Source: an uncultured Eubacterium sp.
GTDB lineage: Bacteria; Bacillota; Clostridia; Peptostreptococcales; Anaerovoracaceae
DNA: 64,000 bases
Direction of reading: 5' to 3'
NCBI GenBank assembly: GCA_900543485.1
Contig: UQRM01000012.1
Coordinates: 1-64,000, forward strand
Each line of letters opens with the position of its first letter. Within the stretch, counting starts at the first letter, position 1. The notes beneath the pieces were generated by a model. The model worked only from the letters and a program-made list of their open reading frames with translations, ran no database searches and had not been told where the DNA came from. The translations under genes were made by a program, and so were the position numbers. Below are positions 47,146 to 55,000 of this stretch, one piece after another.

Positions 47146-47225
47146 TTGTGAACAAGTAGAGCACAGTTACAAAATAAACGGTTATCATAGGGAAAGAAAC
47201 GTAAATATCCAAAAATTACCACAAA

Positions 47226-47546
47226 CCCTTATACTCTTTCGATCGATACCGGCCATTTCCCGTATAAGGGGAAGCCGGATTTTCGGCGATTTTTATACTT
47301 GATTTGGTCGCAATAGACAAAAACAGTACAGAAATCATCGCCTTTTGCCTGGATGAACAGCAGATTCTTACACGGAAAATGGACGAAAAAGCTAAATCCC
47401 GTATAAATTACCGGGTATTCGGACAGTGATCGGGATGATGAACGGGGCAGCGGTTTGAGAAGATGTCTGTCCTGTGATGAATGCGAAAGGGCTGCTCTGC
47501 AGTCGATCGATTGGTCGGTTGTGGATCAGCTCTTTTCGTATAAGGG
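47226..47546. repeat. Repeated GTATAAGGG words in a gene-free gap
   Basis: The 498-base gap 47089-47586 has no convincing gene. After the terminator the 9-mer GTATAAGGG occurs at 47262 and 47538 and, inverted, at 47226. A related CCCGTATAAATTACCGGG lies near 47398. These could be regulatory words or remnants of a decayed sequence. Confidence 0.35.
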
Positions 47547-47586
47547 TCTCCGCATTGGATGAAGGGTTCCGTTCCATTATTCACTG

Positions 47587-48906
47587 TCACTTGCTGTGCT
47601 TTTTCTTCCAGGCTTTGATCTGCTGAAGTCTCTCCTTGAAACGTGCCTCCACTCCCTGATCTGTCGGACGGTAATATTGACGGTCCAGCAGAGAATCGGG
47701 CAGGCACTGCATGTTGGTCAGCTTTTCTTCGGTATCGTGGGCGTACTGATAACCGTCTCCGTAGCCCAGATCTTTCATCAGCCTGGTAGGAGCGTTGCGT
47801 ATCACTGCGGGAACAGGTTCCGCCAGCTGATCCAGAGCGTCTTTTCTTGCCCGGTTATAGGCGGTGTAGAGGGCATTTGATTTAGGCGCCAGCGACATGT
47901 ATACTACGGCTTCCGTCAGATGGACCGTGCATTCGGGCATACCGATAAAGTGGCAGGCCTGATATGCGGATACGGCTATTTCCAGCGCCCTGGGATCGGC
48001 AAGACCGATATCTTCGCTGGCGAAACGGGTGACACGGCGGGCCACGTACAGCGGGTTTTCTCCGGCCTCCAGCATCCTGGCCAGCCAGTAAATGGCTGCA
48101 TCCGGATCAGAATTTCTCATGGATTTGTGGAGGGCTGAGATGAGGTTGTAATGCTCCTCTCCGTTTTTATCGTAGAGGAGGGATTTTCTTGATGTACATT
48201 GTTCCAGCGTTTCCTTTGTCACGGTCACATTGTCGCCGTCAGTTTCTCCGTTGAGCACTGCCATTTCCAATGTGGAGAGAGCTGTACGGGCATCGCCGTC
48301 AGCGAAGACAGCGATGGCCTCCAGCGCATTTTCAGGCATTTCCACGTGAAGATCACCAAAGCCGCGTCTATCCGTAAGGGCACGCTCCATCAGCTGTATA
48401 AGATCTTCCGTGGTGAGCCTCTGGAGGACGAAGACCTTGCAGCGGGATAGCAGCGCCCCGTTGACTTCGAAGGATGGATTCTCCGTGGTTGCGCCGATAA
48501 GGATTATACTGCCTTTTTCCACGAAAGGCAGGAAGGCGTCCTGTTGTGCCTTGTTGAAGCGATGTATCTCATCTACGAACACGATAGTCCGTCCTCCGAA
48601 ACGACGATTTTCCTCGGCTTGCTTCATCACCTCCCGGATTTCTCTGATACCGCTGGTGACGGCGGAAAAATCGATGAATTCAGCTTTGGTGCACCTGGCT
48701 ATGACCCGTGCTAAGGTGGTTTTTCCAACTCCCGGCGGGCCCCAGAATATCATGGAGGAGATGTGGTCGCTTTCGACGAGGCGCCGCAGGACTTTTCCTT
48801 TCCCGAGAAGATGTTCCTGGCCGACTATCTCATCCAGATCCTGAGGACGCATCCTGGCAGCCAGAGGAGCCGCGTCGTCACGTTCGAAAAATGTCATCTG
48901 TTCCAT
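47587..48906 (-). CDS. rarA: Replication-associated recombination protein A (RarA/MgsA)
   Basis: The 439-residue AAA+ ATPase has Walker A IFWGPPGVGKTTLARVIA, Walker B TIVFVDEIHRFNKAQQDAFLP, sensor 1 LIGATTENPSFEVN and the conserved C-terminal oligomerisation region (RKSLLYDKNGEEHYNLISALHKSMR; MPECTVHLTEAVVYMSLAPKSN). It acts at stalled replication forks with RecA and SSB. An AGGAGGGA site precedes the ATG at 48906. Single-gene unit on the minus strand. Confidence 0.96.
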   Translation of the reverse strand: MEQMTFFERDDAAPLAARMRPQDLDEIVGQEHLLGKGKVLRRLVESDHISSMIFWGPPGVGKTTLARVIARCTKAEFIDFSAVTSGIREIREVMKQAEENRRFGGRTIVFVDEIHRFNKAQQDAFLPFVEKGSIILIGATTENPSFEVNGALLSRCKVFVLQRLTTEDLIQLMERALTDRRGFGDLHVEMPENALEAIAVFADGDARTALSTLEMAVLNGETDGDNVTVTKETLEQCTSRKSLLYDKNGEEHYNLISALHKSMRNSDPDAAIYWLARMLEAGENPLYVARRVTRFASEDIGLADPRALEIAVSAYQACHFIGMPECTVHLTEAVVYMSLAPKSNALYTAYNRARKDALDQLAEPVPAVIRNAPTRLMKDLGYGDGYQYAHDTEEKLTNMQCLPDSLLDRQYYRPTDQGVEARFKERLQQIKAWKKKHSK

Positions 48907-48944
48907 AAAATCCCTCCTGAAACCTATGTTCGCTCGTTAATGAA

Positions 48945-48972
48945 ATTATACTACGGTAACGGTGAAAATCAA
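48945..48972 (-). promoter_or_regulatory. Promoter of rarA
   Basis: Minus-strand TTGATT (48967-48972), a 16-base spacer and TATAAT (48945-48950). Confidence 0.6.
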
Positions 48973-49035
48973 GGCGTGTCTTCAGGCAGTCGTGCAGGTT
49001 CGTCCGGTGCAAGTTCGCCCAATGGCAATTTCTCC

Positions 49036-49064
49036 TTGCCTGAGGTATGGCGGTATGATAGAAT
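49036..49064 (+). promoter_or_regulatory. Promoter of the guanidine riboswitch-SMR unit
   Basis: TTGCCT (49036-49041), a 17-base spacer and TAGAAT (49059-49064). Transcription would start just before the aptamer. Confidence 0.65.
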
Positions 49065-49079
49065 AGCGTGGAAAGTAAA

Positions 49080-49255
49080 TATGAAGCGTCTTCTAGGGTT
49101 CCGGTGCGTTGCTGCGCATGCTGGTCCGAGAGAAGACGGCCCACTGGAGCAGGATATCTGTTTGCCGCCGGTAGAGGCGGAAGCAGAGTTTTGGATCCCG
49201 GAGACTTCCAGAGGGTGACACGGAGGGATAAAAGCCCGGGAGAAGTGATATCGTA
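49080..49255 (+). ncRNA. Guanidine-I (ykkC) riboswitch
   Basis: The conserved blocks of this class are present in order: CTAGGGTTCCGG (49093), a small TGCG/CGCA hairpin, CTGGTCCGAGAG (49121) and ACACGGAGGGATAAAAGCCC (from 49219), ending in GGGAGA. The last block overlaps the 5' arm of a terminator, so guanidine binding would prevent termination. The downstream SMR exporter genes are the usual targets. Confidence 0.93.
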
Positions 49256-49275
49256 ATGCTTTTCCCGGGCTTTAT
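49231..49275 (+). terminator. Riboswitch-controlled terminator
   Basis: AAAGCCCGGG (49231-49240) pairs with CCCGGGCTTT (49264-49273). The 5' arm is also part of the guanidine aptamer, giving mutually exclusive structures. Confidence 0.85.
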
Positions 49276-49317
49276 GGTGCCAGATGGTTCGGGAGGAAAC
49301 GAAGAGGAGGAGATAAG

Positions 49318-49755
49318 ATGAAGAGAGAAAGAAGGATAGCCTGGATATGTCTGATCATCGCCGGATTGATAGAGATAGTCTGGGCGTATTTCATGAAGCA
49401 GTCCCATGGATTCACCAGGCTGTTACCGACGCTCATAACGGCTGTATTCCTGCTGCTGAGCTTTTTCCTGCTGGAGAGAGGAATAAGGGCCTTCGGGATA
49501 GGTATGTCCTATGCGGTCTTCACCGGGATAGGGATAGCGGGGACTACCGTGCTGGGGATAGCGTTGCTGGGCGAGAGTGTCAGCGTCGCCAAGATAATTT
49601 CACTGCTGGTTCTGATAACAGGTATCATCGGGCTGAAGTTCTGCGAAGGGGAAAGCGAAGAAGGGAATGACGGGAAATCAGGCGATGCCGCGGCCGATGG
49701 AGGCAAAGGGGCAAAGACGGATGTGCTCGACGGAAAGGAGTGTGATGCCCGATGA
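49318..49755 (+). CDS. SMR-family guanidinium exporter subunit 1 (Gdx-like)
   Basis: The 145-residue protein has four membrane helices with the essential Glu in helix 1 (IIAGLIEIVWAYFMKQSHGF) and the family segment GIGMSYAVFTGIGIAGTTVLGI. Guanidine-controlled SMR proteins export guanidinium in exchange for protons. Unlike ordinary SMR proteins (about 105 residues) it carries a hydrophilic C-terminal tail of about 35 residues rich in Gly, Asp and Lys. It overlaps the second SMR gene by ATGA, so the pair probably forms a heterodimer. Located directly after the guanidine-I riboswitch. Confidence 0.92.
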   Translation: MKRERRIAWICLIIAGLIEIVWAYFMKQSHGFTRLLPTLITAVFLLLSFFLLERGIRAFGIGMSYAVFTGIGIAGTTVLGIALLGESVSVAKIISLLVLITGIIGLKFCEGESEEGNDGKSGDAAADGGKGAKTDVLDGKECDAR

Positions 49756-50066
49756 TGTGGATAGTACTGGTGTGCGCGTCTTTCTGCGAACTGGGATTCA
49801 CCGTGTGTATGAAGCTGTCAGATGGCTTCAAGAATAAGAAATTTACAGTATTGACGGTGCTGATAACGGCTCTGGGTATATTCCTGTTGTCTACAGCGAC
49901 AAAGACTCTTCCATTGGGGATAGCCTATGCCGTATGGACAGGTCTGGGCACGGTATTCACCGTATTGTTCGGGATATTCGTATTCAAGGAAAGCCGTGAC
50001 AGAAAAAAGATATTTTTCATGTGTCTGGTAGTGGCTGGCGTCATAGGGCTGAGGCTGTGTACGTGA
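49752..50066 (+). CDS. SMR-family guanidinium exporter subunit 2 (Gdx-like)
   Basis: The 104-residue partner has the four-helix SMR fold with Glu in helix 1 (LVCASFCELGFTVCMKLSDGF) and GIAYAVWTGLGTVFTVLFG. Translation is coupled to the first SMR gene by a four-base overlap. Paired SMR genes generally work as heterodimers of opposite membrane topology. The riboswitch context makes guanidinium the likely substrate. Confidence 0.92.
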   Translation: MMWIVLVCASFCELGFTVCMKLSDGFKNKKFTVLTVLITALGIFLLSTATKTLPLGIAYAVWTGLGTVFTVLFGIFVFKESRDRKKIFFMCLVVAGVIGLRLCT

Positions 50067-50144
50067 TCGTTCTTTTTGGGGCATCGGTAAAATCATGAAT
50101 ACCTGTCATAGCAAAACCGAATGGGGCAAAAATCATCGCTTCCA

Positions 50145-50173
50145 TTGTAAAACCCGACGGCAGCGGATATAAT
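50145..50173 (+). promoter_or_regulatory. Promoter of the cobalamin riboswitch unit
   Basis: TTGTAA (50145-50150), a 17-base spacer and TATAAT (50168-50173). Confidence 0.75.
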
Positions 50174-50194
50174 GTGGACAGGAAAAACAGAATA

Positions 50195-50460
50195 GACAGG
50201 GAGAGGACATATCGGAAGCCGGTGAAAATCCGGCACTGTGTCTCAGCAACCGTGATACCTGCGAAAGGACAGCGGAGAGTCGGTAAAGACCGATACGGGA
50301 TCCGCAGCCACTGAGGGTCGAAGGCGACTTTTGGGAAGGCGTCCCGGTAGGAAGCGCACACATGCGCTGCAAGGGTCAAGTCGGTAGACCTGTTCTCTTC
50401 CATTGACGAGTCTTCTGAGGCGGGACTGGGACTGATGTGTGGGAGCCGGGAACGGCGGTA
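50195..50460 (+). ncRNA. Cobalamin riboswitch
   Basis: Core blocks are visible in order: GCCGGTGAAAATCCGGCACTG (split around 50219-50238), GCCACTGAGG (50308), TTGGGAAGGC (50331) and the B12-box-like AAGTCGGTAGACCTG (50378). The hairpin loop word CACACAT (50357-50363) is perfectly complementary to ATGTGTG (50435-50441), as expected for the L5-L13 kissing loop. A terminator follows, so cobalamin should lower expression of the genes downstream. Confidence 0.9.
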
Positions 50461-50474
50461 TATTTTAGTTACGG

Positions 50475-50501
50475 AAAAGCGCTTGGAAACAGGCGCTTTT
50501 T
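50475..50501 (+). terminator. Terminator of the cobalamin riboswitch
   Basis: AAAAGCGCTTG (50475-50485) pairs with CAGGCGCTTTT (50490-50500) around a GAAA loop, with a T run. This is the expected off-switch. Confidence 0.85.
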
Positions 50502-50648
50502 GATATGGATGATAATGTCGGAAAGTGAGCGGTGTGTTGCCATAGTTTGATGAGGTGTGAATATCGGAGCAGGCTCTGCGTATAGATTATATCAAAAATA
50601 TATCCTAATTAAGATATAATAATATCCTTATATACTCAAAATAGCATC

Positions 50649-50676
50649 CTGACAGTGCAATATCAAAGGATATAAT
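50649..50676 (+). promoter_or_regulatory. Possible second promoter before the DUF4430 lipoprotein gene
   Basis: CTGACA (50649-50654), a 16-base spacer and TATAAT (50671-50676) lie beyond the riboswitch terminator. Just upstream (about 50584-50638) an A/T-rich block has several inverted TATATC/GATATA words. It may give basal, cobalamin-independent expression. Confidence 0.45.
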
Positions 50677-50740
50677 TAGTGGAGATGACGGATGGCGGGA
50701 AGTCTCATGGAGCAGCATCCAGAGAAAAGAGGAACGGAAA

Positions 50741-51397
50741 ATGGAGAAAAAAGGCAGGAGAGATTTAGTAACGGTAGTGACCATCGTCGTGATGACGATG
50801 GCCCTCACCTTTGCGCTCATATCGTGCGGTGGAGATGGAGGAGAGAGGACCGCAGGCAGCATAAAGGGTGAAACGGTGCTGGAGACCAACGAAAACGGGG
50901 AAACAGTGATCGTTGCTACAGATGAAGACGGGGAGACTGTGATCTATGAGACCGATAAAAGCGGGAAGATAAAGGAGAGCCAGAAGGGGAAGACTTCGGC
51001 CAAAGCTGCCGGAGAGACGAAAAAGTCCGCAGATTCGGAAAAGACGAAGCAGACGACAAAGACAGCGGCGAATACGTCGAAAGCGACGACTGCCGCAACC
51101 ACCGCGGCGACCACTCAGTCTCAGGTATGCTATATAAGCATCGACGGATATTGCAGCGGAAAAGCTATCAGTATACAAGGCGGGGATACGGCTTACAGCA
51201 TCCTAACAAGGTCAGGGGCCAGTGTATCGGGATCAGGGTCATACGTTCGGGGGATCAACGGGAGATTCGAGTTTGACGAGGGTCCTCAGAGCGGATGGAA
51301 ATATTCGGTAAATGGATACACTCCTAATGTGGGGGCCGGAAGTTACAGTGTCAAAGCGGGAGACAGCATCAGCTGGTATTATGTGACCAGTTATTGA
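50741..51397 (+). CDS. DUF4430 (transcobalamin-like beta domain) lipoprotein
   Basis: The 218-residue protein has a lipoprotein signal (VVMTMALTFALISCGG, Cys at 29). A charged region with repeated NGETV/DGETV units follows, then a Thr/Ala/Lys-rich flexible linker and from about residue 128 a DUF4430 domain: ISIDGYCSGKAISIQGGDTA, PQSGWKYSVNGYTPNVGAGS, VKAGDSISWYYV. DUF4430 resembles the C-terminal beta domain of transcobalamin/intrinsic factor. It would be tethered to the outer face of the membrane. Position after a cobalamin riboswitch and before EcfT suggests it hands a corrinoid to the transporter (inference). Confidence 0.87.
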   Translation: MEKKGRRDLVTVVTIVVMTMALTFALISCGGDGGERTAGSIKGETVLETNENGETVIVATDEDGETVIYETDKSGKIKESQKGKTSAKAAGETKKSADSEKTKQTTKTAANTSKATTAATTAATTQSQVCYISIDGYCSGKAISIQGGDTAYSILTRSGASVSGSGSYVRGINGRFEFDEGPQSGWKYSVNGYTPNVGAGSYSVKAGDSISWYYVTSY

Positions 51398-51410
51398 CAG
51401 AGGTGAGATC

Positions 51411-52298
51411 ATGAAAAATGTGTTTTCTTCATATCATCCTGTGGTGAATCTGCTCTTCTTTTGCATGGTCATAGGGTTCGGGATATTCATCATCCACCCC
51501 GTGTATTTGTGTGTGGCTCTGGCGGCAGCGTTGGCCTACGGGGTGAGCCTCATGGGAAAAAGCATGGTGAAACTTTTCGTTTTAGGGATGATCCCGGTCA
51601 TACTGGTGGTAACGGTGGTCAATATGCTGACCAACCCACGGGGAAATACGGTCATATATCATATGGAGTACAGTCAGATAACGATGGAAGCAATGGTGTT
51701 CGGTATCCTTACAGGCGTGTTGTTGGCAGCGGTGATGATGTGGTTCGCATGCTTCAGCAAAGTGATGACTGGAGATAAGCTGATGTTCCTCTTCGGAAGG
51801 GTCTTGCCGGCTGCGTCTCTGATATTTTCCATGGTCATGAGATTCCTGCCAAATTACAGACGACAGATAGGGCGGATCTCAGGAGCACAGAAGGGAATGG
51901 GAGTATCGGTCTCTGACGGCTCTCTGAAAAGCAGGATACGTCACGGGGCGAAAATAGTATCGATAATGTTCACGTGGGCTCTGGAAAATTCCATAGAAAC
52001 AGCGGATTCCATGCGGGCCAGAGGATATGGGCTCAAGGGGAGGTCTTCTTTTTCGATATATAGGTTTGACAGGAGAGACGCGGCGACAACGGTATACATC
52101 CTCATATCAGCGGGGGTGATAGCGGCGGCCCTGGCATCCGGAAAGTGCAGGATGGAATTCTATCCTGATGTGGTGATGGCGGAACCTGATATTTTGGGTA
52201 TCGCCGCTGGCGTGGTATATGCGCTGTTGTGTTTCATGCCTGTGATGATGCAGGCGAAGGAGGTGATCCTGTGGAAGTATTTGAAATCAAAAATATGA
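51411..52298 (+). CDS. ecfT: ECF transporter transmembrane subunit EcfT
   Basis: The 295-residue membrane protein has five to six hydrophobic segments and the coupling-helix motif ADSMRARGYG (AxxxRGxxx type), through which EcfT contacts the ATPases. It forms the scaffold of an energy-coupling factor vitamin importer. It starts 13 bases after the lipoprotein gene and overlaps the downstream ATPase/S-component gene by 28 bases. Context favours cobalamin as the substrate. Confidence 0.93.
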   Translation: MKNVFSSYHPVVNLLFFCMVIGFGIFIIHPVYLCVALAAALAYGVSLMGKSMVKLFVLGMIPVILVVTVVNMLTNPRGNTVIYHMEYSQITMEAMVFGILTGVLLAAVMMWFACFSKVMTGDKLMFLFGRVLPAASLIFSMVMRFLPNYRRQIGRISGAQKGMGVSVSDGSLKSRIRHGAKIVSIMFTWALENSIETADSMRARGYGLKGRSSFSIYRFDRRDAATTVYILISAGVIAAALASGKCRMEFYPDVVMAEPDILGIAAGVVYALLCFMPVMMQAKEVILWKYLKSKI

Positions 52299-54823
52299 CA
52301 TTTACATATGCGGGAGCATCGCGGCCTGCCATCAAGGATATCAGCCTCAGAATAGAGCCCGGTGAGATGATGACTGTCTGTGGTAAGAGCGGATCGGGAA
52401 AGAGCACACTTTTGAGGCATATGAAACCTGCGCTGGCACCTGTTGGAGAAATCAGCGGATCTCTGACCTTTTGCGGAAGGAATATAAGAGAATTGTCCCA
52501 TGAAGAACAGGCATCGCGTATCGGCTATGTGCTGCAAAATCCGGATAATCAGATAGTAACGGACAAGGTATGGCATGAGCTGGCTTTTGGACTGGAGAGT
52601 TTAGGGGAGGATACTGCCACCATCAGGCTGAGGGTGGCGGAAATGGCCAGCTATTTCGGGATCCAGGCATGGTTCCATAAGGATGTGGCGGAGCTTTCGG
52701 GGGGCCAGAAACAGCTTCTGAATCTGGCTTCGGTGATGGTGATGCAACCTGATGTGTTGATATTGGATGAACCTACATCACAGCTGGATCCGATAGCTGC
52801 GGAAGAATTTCTCGATACTGTGAGAAAGATAAACAGAGAATTGGGGACAACAGTTCTTCTTGCGGAGCACAGGCTGGAACAAGTGGTCACTATGTCCGAC
52901 AGGGTCGTGGTGCTGGACGATGGGAGAATAATCGCGGATGATGCTCCCGCCAATGTAGGGGCTATCCTGGCGGTAAAAGGCCATCCGATGTTTATGGCGA
53001 TGCCGACACCGATGCAGGCATATGGGCATTTGTACCAATGTGGTATCGGAAGAGAACAGGCGTGTCCGACCGATGTGAGGGAGGGGCGGAATTGGCTGAC
53101 AGCTTTGATGAAAGGAAAAAGAATCACGGAAGTATCTTTGCCGGATGTGGAACCACAGGAGAATGGGTCGCCTGTCATCGAGATGAAAGATATCTGGTTC
53201 CGTTATAGCCGGGATGAAAATGATGTGTTAAGAGATTTTTCTCTTTCGATAAACAGAGGCGAACTGCTGTGTATGGTAGGAGGGAACGGAGCAGGAAAGA
53301 CTACGGCGCTCAATATCATGGGCGGGATAAGAAAGCATTATAGAGGAGCGGTGAAAATCTCCGGGAAAACAGGTATACTTCCGCAGAATCCTCAGACTGT
53401 GTTTGTGGAAAAGACTTTGTCACGCGATCTGATGGAAGTACTTGAAGGCCATCCGCTTTCCGGCAGTGAAAGGGAAAAGAAGGTCAGGGAAATGACTGAG
53501 CTGTTGGAAATAGATGGGCTGTTGGATATGCATCCATATGATCTTTCGGGCGGTGAGCAACAGAGAGCGGCTCTGGCGAAGGTCCTGTTGCTTGAACCGG
53601 ATATTTTGCTTCTTGATGAACCGACCAAGGGATTGGATCCGGACTTTAAGGAAAAACTGGCGGGTATATTGACAAGACTTATCGAAGGTGGGATGACGAT
53701 AGTGATGGCATCTCACGACATCGAATTTTGCTGCCGTCACGCTGACAGATGCGCCATGGTATTCGATGGAAAAGTGATATCGTGCGGCGCGCCGAGGAGA
53801 TTTTTTTCAGGAAACAGCTTTTATACAACGGCAGCCAACAGGATGTCGCGCCATATATTTGAAAACGCAGTGAATGTAGAGGATCTGATCCGGCTGGTGA
53901 AAAACAACCTGGGAGAAGGTCCGAAAGTGACCCTGAAAGAGAATGGCAGCTTCGGAGAAAAAGTTGAGAATATGTCGAGCAACGGTGGCTCTGGCATTGT
54001 GATGAAGGATCCCAAGGCAAAGTATATGCAAGGGGATCTGCCTGGTGGAAAGATTTCTGACAGCAGGCGATCCTCCAATGAAAAAAGGGAGAGCAAGGCG
54101 GATGAGCGACGGACCATAAGCCTATTGACGATAGATGTGGTGATGATGGCATTGGCACTGGGAACAGTGTTTGCAGGTATATATATATTCGATAATCAAA
54201 GATATTTCATCGTCTCCATGTTGCTGGTGATATATGCGATGGTGCCGTTCTTTGCCAGATTCGAGCGCAGTTCACCAAAGGCGAGAGAAATCGTCATCCT
54301 GGCGGTGATGATATCAGTGGCGGTGGCCGGACGGGCAGCCTTTTTCATGGTACCGAATTTTAAGCCGACCGTAGCCGTTATCATAATAGCAGGTGTGGCG
54401 CTGGGAAGGCAGGCCGGATTCCTGACAGGAGCGATGTCAGCATTTGTATCCAATTTCCTGTTTGGCCAGGGTCCGTGGACCACCTGGCAGATGCTGGCCA
54501 TGGCTGTGATAGGTTATCTGGCCGGAGCTGTATTTTACAGATATGGAGACAGGATGAAGGTGGTAGTGCTGGCTGTATTCGGAGGAGCAGCGACGTTTTT
54601 CATATATGGGGCCATAACGGACATGTGGACTATACTGATGATGACATCCCAGCCTTCATTGGCGACGGCGATGGTGGTATATGGGGCTGCCGTTCCATTC
54701 AACGCGGTCCATGCAGCAGCTACGGTGATTTTCCTTCTGCTGCTGGCAAAGCCTATGGTGGAAAAGCTAAACAGGGTCAAGGTGAAATACGGAATGGGGC
54801 GGGCGGATGATATCCGTCGATAG
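52271..54823 (+). CDS. ECF transporter fusion: EcfA-EcfA-EcfS
   Basis: The 850-residue protein joins two ATPases and a substrate-binding membrane component. ABC 1: Walker A GKSGSGKST near 40, signature LSGGQKQ near 142, Walker B VLILDEPTSQLD. ABC 2: Walker A GGNGAGKTT near 336, signature LSGGEQQR near 426, Walker B ILLLDEPTKGLD. After a hydrophilic linker, residues from about 615 hold five to six membrane helices with GVALGRQAGFLTGAMSAFVS and NFLFGQGPWTTWQM, an ECF S-component pattern. The GTG start at 52271 follows a perfect AAGGAGGTGATC. Separate genes are the rule; all three in one chain is unusual. The riboswitch points to cobalamin or a precursor. Confidence 0.9.
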   Translation: MEVFEIKNMTFTYAGASRPAIKDISLRIEPGEMMTVCGKSGSGKSTLLRHMKPALAPVGEISGSLTFCGRNIRELSHEEQASRIGYVLQNPDNQIVTDKVWHELAFGLESLGEDTATIRLRVAEMASYFGIQAWFHKDVAELSGGQKQLLNLASVMVMQPDVLILDEPTSQLDPIAAEEFLDTVRKINRELGTTVLLAEHRLEQVVTMSDRVVVLDDGRIIADDAPANVGAILAVKGHPMFMAMPTPMQAYGHLYQCGIGREQACPTDVREGRNWLTALMKGKRITEVSLPDVEPQENGSPVIEMKDIWFRYSRDENDVLRDFSLSINRGELLCMVGGNGAGKTTALNIMGGIRKHYRGAVKISGKTGILPQNPQTVFVEKTLSRDLMEVLEGHPLSGSEREKKVREMTELLEIDGLLDMHPYDLSGGEQQRAALAKVLLLEPDILLLDEPTKGLDPDFKEKLAGILTRLIEGGMTIVMASHDIEFCCRHADRCAMVFDGKVISCGAPRRFFSGNSFYTTAANRMSRHIFENAVNVEDLIRLVKNNLGEGPKVTLKENGSFGEKVENMSSNGGSGIVMKDPKAKYMQGDLPGGKISDSRRSSNEKRESKADERRTISLLTIDVVMMALALGTVFAGIYIFDNQRYFIVSMLLVIYAMVPFFARFERSSPKAREIVILAVMISVAVAGRAAFFMVPNFKPTVAVIIIAGVALGRQAGFLTGAMSAFVSNFLFGQGPWTTWQMLAMAVIGYLAGAVFYRYGDRMKVVVLAVFGGAATFFIYGAITDMWTILMMTSQPSLATAMVVYGAAVPFNAVHAAATVIFLLLLAKPMVEKLNRVKVKYGMGRADDIRR

Positions 54824-55000
54824 ATCCGATATCGGATGACGGCGTATTTTGTTGTATATCTGCTGCCTGGCAGTTTGGCCGACTGTCGCCGGCAGAAGGA
54901 GAAGCAGACAGGAGCAGTGGGGAAGCAGTCGCGAATGATTCCTCCCGGGTCTGTATAAACGAAAATATTATCAGAATAATCAGAAAATAAGGAGGAGAGA

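Noticed and set aside
47296..47430. Short open frame (about 45 codons) in the gap before rarA
   Set aside because: No start codon with a ribosome-binding site and no recognisable family; treated as non-coding.
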